Positions 59,300-64,000 of a stretch of 64,000 bases of DNA are shown here, piece after piece; within the stretch, counting starts at the first letter, position 1; the number at the start of each line of letters is the position of its first letter. A program made the translations under genes and the position numbers. The stretch comes from Dyadobacter sp. MSC1_007. GTDB lineage: Bacteria; Bacteroidota; Bacteroidia; Cytophagales; Spirosomataceae. The notes beneath the pieces are model-generated. The model had not been told where the DNA came from. It did not search any database and saw only the letters and a program-made list of their open reading frames with translations. The stretch is from contig NZ_JAMOZL010000002.1 of NCBI RefSeq assembly GCF_023667495.1, forward strand, positions 62,001-126,000, written 5' to 3'.

Positions 59300-62200
59300 A
59301 TGAACCCCGGTTTTTTGTTCTCTTTCTGTCTCGTTCTAATACAGTTTGTTGCCTTACCCGCCTTCCCGCAAGTAAAACCGGTACATTTCAGACATCTTTC
59401 AGCCGAGATGGGCCTTGTCGACAACAATGTCAACTGCATATTCCAGGACAGCAAAGGGTTTATTTTTATTGGAACAAATAACGGGCTTAACCGGTATGAC
59501 GGGCACGAATTCAAGGTCTACAAGTATAATGAGCGCGCTGAAAACAGCATTAACAACAACTTCATCAGCAGTATTAAGGAAGACAAGTCGGGTAACCTTT
59601 GGATTGCGACCAGCGGGGGAGGGCTGAACATGCTGGACCGCAGCAGAAGGCATTTCAAATCCTACGTTAACAAGCCAAATGATAGCAAGAGCATTGCGGG
59701 TAATTTCATTAACGAAATAGCAATCGATAAGCAGAACAAATTGTGGCTGGCTACAACGGCAGGACTCGACGTATTCGATCCGGAAAAGGGCATTGTAATT
59801 GCCCATTATAAGTCTAATCCTGGCAAAGAAAACAGTCTGAGCGGCGATAACATTAATGCCGTCTTCTGCGACCGGCAAAACAACATTTGGGCCGGTACTT
59901 TAACGGGCCTTAACCTCCTCGATCGCAAAACCGGCTCGTTCAAAAGGTTTATGGCGGACAGCAAAATGGCTAATTCGCTTTCTGGCAATGATGTAAGATA
60001 TATTTTTCAGGATGCTCAAAACCGTATTTGGGTCGGTACCAATGCAAATGGTTTAAACCTTTATCAGCCCGAACAAAACGGATTTCGTCAGTTCAAACAT
60101 CAACCCGGCAACCCGGCGAGTTTGTCCAATAACAATGTTACCAGCATCAACGAAAATCAGGGTGAGATTTGGGTGGGGACGGAAAATGGAGGCCTGAACA
60201 TCCTGGATACGAACAAATGGACATTCACGGTGCATGTTCACGACGAAGTAGACCTGAGCAGCATTGCCGGAAATTCGGTGGACTACATTTATAAAGACCG
60301 CCAGAACAATTATTGGCTGGGCATTTACGCCGCCGGGGTCAGCATTTACAAAGCCAGTAACAGCTTTGACCATTTCGTACATAATTCATCAGAGAACAGC
60401 CTTTCCAACAACTTCGTCCTATGTTTTTATGAAGATCCGGATGGAAATATGTGGATAGGGACGGATGGGGGAGGTTTGAATTTGCTGGACAAAAAAACGA
60501 GACAGTTCACAGCCTTTCGGCAGAACGCTGAAAAAGGCATTTCGGGAGATTTTGTCCTGGCCATTGCACCCGATACGGATCGCAAAATGTGGGTCGGCAC
60601 CTGGGGTGACGGGCTCAATTTGTTCGATCCTAAAACCGGCAGGTCGACAGTGTTTAAAAAGCAGCCGGGCGGGTTATATTCCAACAACGTCTATGCTATT
60701 GCCCGCGCCGCCGACGGGAAGATATGGCTGAGCACTTATGGCGAAGGCGTGGACGTGCTTGACCCTGCGACACGGTCGTTCAAGCATTATTTGAGCAATC
60801 CAGCCGATCCGAAAACATTATCTGAGAATACGGTGAACTGCTTTTTGAACGACAGCCGGGGAACCATGTGGATGGGCACCTATGAAGGACAGCTTAACCG
60901 TTATGAACGCCATTCCGATACGTTTACAAGATTTAAGATTTCCGACGACGGCGATGTTTCCGGCAATGCTATCAACTGCATTGCCGAGGGGCAAAAGGGC
61001 ATTTTGTGGCTGGCAACAGGCAAAGGTCTGGTACGTTTCGACCGTGCCACGGGTAAATACAAGAGATATACCGAGGATCATGGGCTGATCAACAACCGCA
61101 CGCAGGCAGTCGTCGCGGATAACCTGGGAATGCTCTGGATCAGTACCGTAGGCGGGCTTTCCATGTTTGACCCCGCACTTGAAAAGTTTCAGAATTATCT
61201 GGAGCACGGCCTGCAAGCCAGGGAATTCAAACAAAAGGCTGCTTATAAGGACCGGGAGGGAAATCTATATTTCGGAGGTGTCAATGGCTTCAATAAGTTC
61301 GATCCGCGAACCATCAAGCGCGACCACGACACTTACCCGATCGTAATCACCAATTTTAAGATCCTTAACAGCAAAGCTGCCGATAAGAGCGATGTCAAAC
61401 CCGTTGTATCAGCCGATTTTCCAGATGTAGGTGAAGTAAAATTGTCCTATAATCAATCTTTCATTTCGATCGATTACACGGCCCTGGATTTTATAGGTGA
61501 AAAGAAAAACTACGCGTATACTTTGCAGGGATTTGACGAAGGCTGGAATTATGTAGGCAACACGAATACCGCCGTTTACACAAACCTGCCGCCGGGTAAG
61601 TATTATTTCAAAGTAAAAGCGCAAAATCCTTCCGGCGAGTGGATTACCAGTCAACAGACGTTGTCTATTTGGGTTACACCACCTTTTTGGGCAACATGGT
61701 GGTTCCGTCTGGCGGCGGCGGTTCTCGTTTGCTGCGGGGTTTATTTGTTTTATGCTTATCGGGTTAAGACAATTGTCCGGCAAAAAGAAAAACTGGAAAA
61801 GTTGGTCGATGAACGCACGGCCGTGATCCAGCATCAGGCGGAAGAATTGCAGGGACAGTCCGAACATTTGCAATCCTTGAATGAGGAGTTGCAGGCACAG
61901 TCGGAAGAACTGCGCGCCCAGACCGATGAGCTTTACGAACAGCATGAACAGGCGCAGCTCGCGCGTAACGAAGCCGAACGCGCGAATCAGGCTAAAAGCG
62001 TGTTTTTGGCAACGATGAGCCATGAAATCAGAACGCCTATGAACGGTGTGATCGGCATGACGGCGCTACTTTCGGAGACGCCCCTGAGCGATGAGCAGCG
62101 GGAGTACACTAATACGATCGCAAGCTGCGGCCAAACGCTCGTAAACGTGATCAATGATATTCTGGATTTTTCAAAAATCGAGTCAGGGAAAATCGATCTG

Positions 62201-63157
62201 GAAGAGCATGAATTTGAGCTGCGGCCAACTGTCTACGAGATCATCAGGCTTTTTGCACCGCAGGCGACCAAACAGCATCTTGATTTGGTTTGCAAGATCG
62301 ATAACGACCTCCCGCATTTCCTGGTCGGCGACAGTTCGAGGCTAAAACAGGTTTTGACGAATTTGCTCAGCAATGCACTCAAATTTACGACTTATGGTAA
62401 GATCTCTCTGAACGTTTATCAGCATACAGCGGCACAAGATGGAATGATCGCCGTTGGGTTTACCGTGACGGATACCGGCATTGGTATTCATGAAGAAAAT
62501 CTGTCGAAGTTGTTTCAGGCATTTTCGCAACTGGATTCATCCATAAACCGGAAGTATGGCGGCACAGGACTGGGACTGGCGATTTGTGAAAGGCTGGTAC
62601 GGTTAATGGGCGGTGCAATCAAGGTCGAGAGCGAATTTGGGAAAGGGTCGTCGTTTCAATTCCATATCACTACCGGATTCTCTGATCGCACCTCAAACGG
62701 TGTAGGCTTGCCGGTGGACACGCATTCGAAAAGCCAGATACTGGATCAAAATTTTTCTGCGCAATATCCTCTCCGCATATTGGTCGCGGAAGACAATCTC
62801 GTCAACCAAAAGTTCATTGACCATGTCCTGGGGAAACTGGGATACAACCAGACGCCGGTCGTTACAAACGGATTGAAAGTGCTGGAAACGCTTGCCAATA
62901 ACCCGTTTGAGGTAGTTTTGATGGATGTTCAAATGCCGCAAATGGATGGGCTGGAAGCGACAAGAATTATCCGCCAGACGGACGTATCGCAGCCTTACAT
63001 CATAGCATTGACGGCCAATGCGATGAACGAGGACCGCAACAGGTGCATCGAGGCAGGAATGGACGATTATCTGGCCAAACCCATGAAACTGGAAGCGATT
63101 AAGGACGTGCTGGAAAGGGCATTTTTTAAGATTAATGGCGGTTCCCCGGTAGCCTGA
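59300..63157 (+). CDS. Hybrid sensor histidine kinase with two-component propeller sensor
   Basis: A 1285-residue membrane kinase. Signal peptide (cleavage near PAFPQ), about fourteen Reg_prop blades of the form [15 protein letters not shown] (about 40-690), a Y_Y_Y domain at about 700-785, one membrane helix at about 798-818, and a Gln/Glu-rich coiled coil ([20 protein letters not shown]). HisKA has H908 ([19 protein letters not shown]), HATPase has [14 protein letters not shown], and the receiver has D1209 ([14 protein letters not shown]) and Lys in DYLAKPM. Unlike the regulator at 6621 it lacks a DNA-binding domain, so phosphate must pass to a separate partner. The sensor layout is that of carbohydrate-sensing HTCS proteins. 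Confidence 0.96.
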   Translation: MNPGFLFSFCLVLIQFVALPAFPQVKPVHFRHLSAEMGLVDNNVNCIFQDSKGFIFIGTNNGLNRYDGHEFKVYKYNERAENSINNNFISSIKEDKSGNLWIATSGGGLNMLDRSRRHFKSYVNKPNDSKSIAGNFINEIAIDKQNKLWLATTAGLDVFDPEKGIVIAHYKSNPGKENSLSGDNINAVFCDRQNNIWAGTLTGLNLLDRKTGSFKRFMADSKMANSLSGNDVRYIFQDAQNRIWVGTNANGLNLYQPEQNGFRQFKHQPGNPASLSNNNVTSINENQGEIWVGTENGGLNILDTNKWTFTVHVHDEVDLSSIAGNSVDYIYKDRQNNYWLGIYAAGVSIYKASNSFDHFVHNSSENSLSNNFVLCFYEDPDGNMWIGTDGGGLNLLDKKTRQFTAFRQNAEKGISGDFVLAIAPDTDRKMWVGTWGDGLNLFDPKTGRSTVFKKQPGGLYSNNVYAIARAADGKIWLSTYGEGVDVLDPATRSFKHYLSNPADPKTLSENTVNCFLNDSRGTMWMGTYEGQLNRYERHSDTFTRFKISDDGDVSGNAINCIAEGQKGILWLATGKGLVRFDRATGKYKRYTEDHGLINNRTQAVVADNLGMLWISTVGGLSMFDPALEKFQNYLEHGLQAREFKQKAAYKDREGNLYFGGVNGFNKFDPRTIKRDHDTYPIVITNFKILNSKAADKSDVKPVVSADFPDVGEVKLSYNQSFISIDYTALDFIGEKKNYAYTLQGFDEGWNYVGNTNTAVYTNLPPGKYYFKVKAQNPSGEWITSQQTLSIWVTPPFWATWWFRLAAAVLVCCGVYLFYAYRVKTIVRQKEKLEKLVDERTAVIQHQAEELQGQSEHLQSLNEELQAQSEELRAQTDELYEQHEQAQLARNEAERANQAKSVFLATMSHEIRTPMNGVIGMTALLSETPLSDEQREYTNTIASCGQTLVNVINDILDFSKIESGKIDLEEHEFELRPTVYEIIRLFAPQATKQHLDLVCKIDNDLPHFLVGDSSRLKQVLTNLLSNALKFTTYGKISLNVYQHTAAQDGMIAVGFTVTDTGIGIHEENLSKLFQAFSQLDSSINRKYGGTGLGLAICERLVRLMGGAIKVESEFGKGSSFQFHITTGFSDRTSNGVGLPVDTHSKSQILDQNFSAQYPLRILVAEDNLVNQKFIDHVLGKLGYNQTPVVTNGLKVLETLANNPFEVVLMDVQMPQMDGLEATRIIRQTDVSQPYIIALTANAMNEDRNRCIEAGMDDYLAKPMKLEAIKDVLERAFFKINGGSPVA

Positions 63158-63277
63158 GGTAAACCAAAAGCCGTTTGGTGTCGTATTGGCGCATTCAGCC
63201 CCTATGATTGACGCATACGTACTCGGAGTGAGATGCTTTTGTTGCGGAAATTTGTATCGTAACAAAACAACATCAAC

Positions 63278-64000
63278 ATGAAAAAACACATCGTAACCAG
63301 TATCGCATTTGCCATTGCCACAATGGCCATGTTAGCCTGCCAATCAGGCCGGAAGGAAAATCAAAAAGCATCAGCAGAAGCGAAGGACACGGTTGCCGTT
63401 CAGAGCATCAAGCCGACCGAAAGTGGCTATTCCGATGTAAACGGGCTGAAAATGTATTATGAGGTTTACGGTAGCGGCAAACCCATCGTACTCCTTCACG
63501 GCTCTTACATGACCATACCTTTAAACTGGTCACATATCATACCTGTGCTGGCTAAAAACCGGAAAGTTATTGTGATGGAACTGCAGGGACACGGCCGCAC
63601 AAGGGATATACCTCGAGAAATCAGTTATGAAGGCATGGCGGACGATGTGTCCGGGCTGCTCAAACACCTTAAAATTGATAGCAGCGACATATTGGGTTAC
63701 AGCATGGGAGGCGGAGTTGCTTTTCAGATGGCCGTGCGCCATCCTGAGCAGGTGCGCAGGATGGTGGTATTGTCGGGAGCCTATACGCACGACGGTTGGT
63801 GGGCAGATGTGGAGGCCATGTATCCTACTATCAATGCCGATATGTTCAAAGGCAGCCCCATACAGAAACAATATGACAGCCTAGGAAACGACCCGGCCCA
63901 TTTCCCCGAGTTTGTCAAAAAAGTCATTAGTATAGATTTGAAGCCATACGATTGGTCCAAAGATGTGAAGAAAATCAAGGCACCGATGTTTATAGCCATT
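63278..64000 (+). CDS. Alpha/beta hydrolase lipoprotein (3' end missing)
   Basis: The first 241 codons of a gene cut by the right edge. A lipoprotein signal (AIATMAMLACQSGRKE) precedes an alpha/beta hydrolase: oxyanion region PIVLLHGSYM, strand/turn VIVMELQGHGRTRD, and nucleophile elbow GYSMGGGVAFQMAV. The catalytic Asp and His would lie at or beyond the edge. It resembles outer-envelope esterases or haloperoxidase-type hydrolases of Bacteroidota. It follows the hybrid kinase by 120 bp on the same strand but is probably transcribed separately. Confidence 0.9.
   Translation, partial: MKKHIVTSIAFAIATMAMLACQSGRKENQKASAEAKDTVAVQSIKPTESGYSDVNGLKMYYEVYGSGKPIVLLHGSYMTIPLNWSHIIPVLAKNRKVIVMELQGHGRTRDIPREISYEGMADDVSGLLKHLKIDSSDILGYSMGGGVAFQMAVRHPEQVRRMVVLSGAYTHDGWWADVEAMYPTINADMFKGSPIQKQYDSLGNDPAHFPEFVKKVISIDLKPYDWSKDVKKIKAPMFIAI

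Noticed and set aside
1..64000. rRNA, tRNA, insertion sequences, attachment sites, prophage
   Set aside because: Looked for by eye and none seen: no transposase or integrase domain, no terminal inverted repeats with target duplication, no cloverleaf-like stretch. A covariance-model scan was not possible, so a tRNA could have been missed.

Overview
The window reads as chromosomal DNA of a Bacteroidota bacterium, most like the Cytophagales (Dyadobacter/Spirosoma type). The support is: large FtsX-like permeases without an adjacent ABC ATPase, Y_Y_Y/propeller hybrid histidine kinases, LytS/LytTR pairs, a T9SS C-terminal sorting domain, DUF1080 and Dabb proteins, TAnnTTTG-type -7 promoter elements, and almost no Shine-Dalgarno sequences. 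No rRNA, tRNA, CRISPR array or intact insertion sequence was seen.

Layout. 0-4.2 kb: a PadR regulator with a prefix-domain FtsX permease (cut by the left edge), then a second FtsX permease. 4.2-15.3 kb: a Dabb/DUF1080 operon divergent from an AraC regulator, a 1346-residue hybrid two-component regulator, a vanadium-haloperoxidase-like lipoprotein, a methyltransferase and three small lipoproteins. 15.3-27.6 kb: a dense cell-suicide/conflict-type island of four large genes, namely caspase-NACHT-WD40, a divergent caspase-alpha/beta-hydrolase fusion, and a CHAT protease followed 6 bp later by a membrane-anchored STAND ATPase. 27.9-32.7 kb: secreted and surface proteins (C1q-like, dockerin-bearing, T9SS-sorted, PD40). 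33-38.3 kb: two LytTR regulators (one with its LytS kinase), a DUF4287 protein, a membrane protein and a VWA lipoprotein. 38.4-42.7 kb: a pectin-directed trio (BNR-4, CE8 pectinesterase, GH43). 42.7-54.2 kb: two more FtsX permeases flanking an HxlR/NAD(P)-reductase pair, an MTHFR-like gene, two single-domain response regulators and a FkbM/glycosyltransferase/flippase operon. 54.1-57.7 kb: a broken adhesin-like pseudogene, a glyoxalase pair behind a perfect FNR-type box, a Crp/Fnr regulator, and a small two-gene module resembling toxin-antitoxin. 57.7-64 kb: a 2Fe-2S protein, a GlxA-type regulator, a second propeller hybrid kinase and an alpha/beta hydrolase lipoprotein cut by the right edge.

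The two strongest points for follow-up are these. (1) The 12-kb island carries three separate caspase-clan His/Cys active sites, two STAND-type NTPases and a lipase-like domain in three transcription units. (2) A shared regulatory architecture precedes the three FtsX permeases that are not PadR-linked: half-sites of the form GTCCrnnnncGnACr arranged as a palindrome upstream of a TGGCA-N6-TT element that resembles a sigma-54 promoter. Further regulatory signals are a 34-bp inverted repeat between two divergent lipoprotein genes, an identical 17-mer placed at nearly the same distance upstream of two unrelated genes, and an FNR box overlapping the stop codon of a Crp/Fnr gene whose recognition helix has the matching E-x-x-S-R pattern. 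All functions are inferred by reading the translations; no database search was run.
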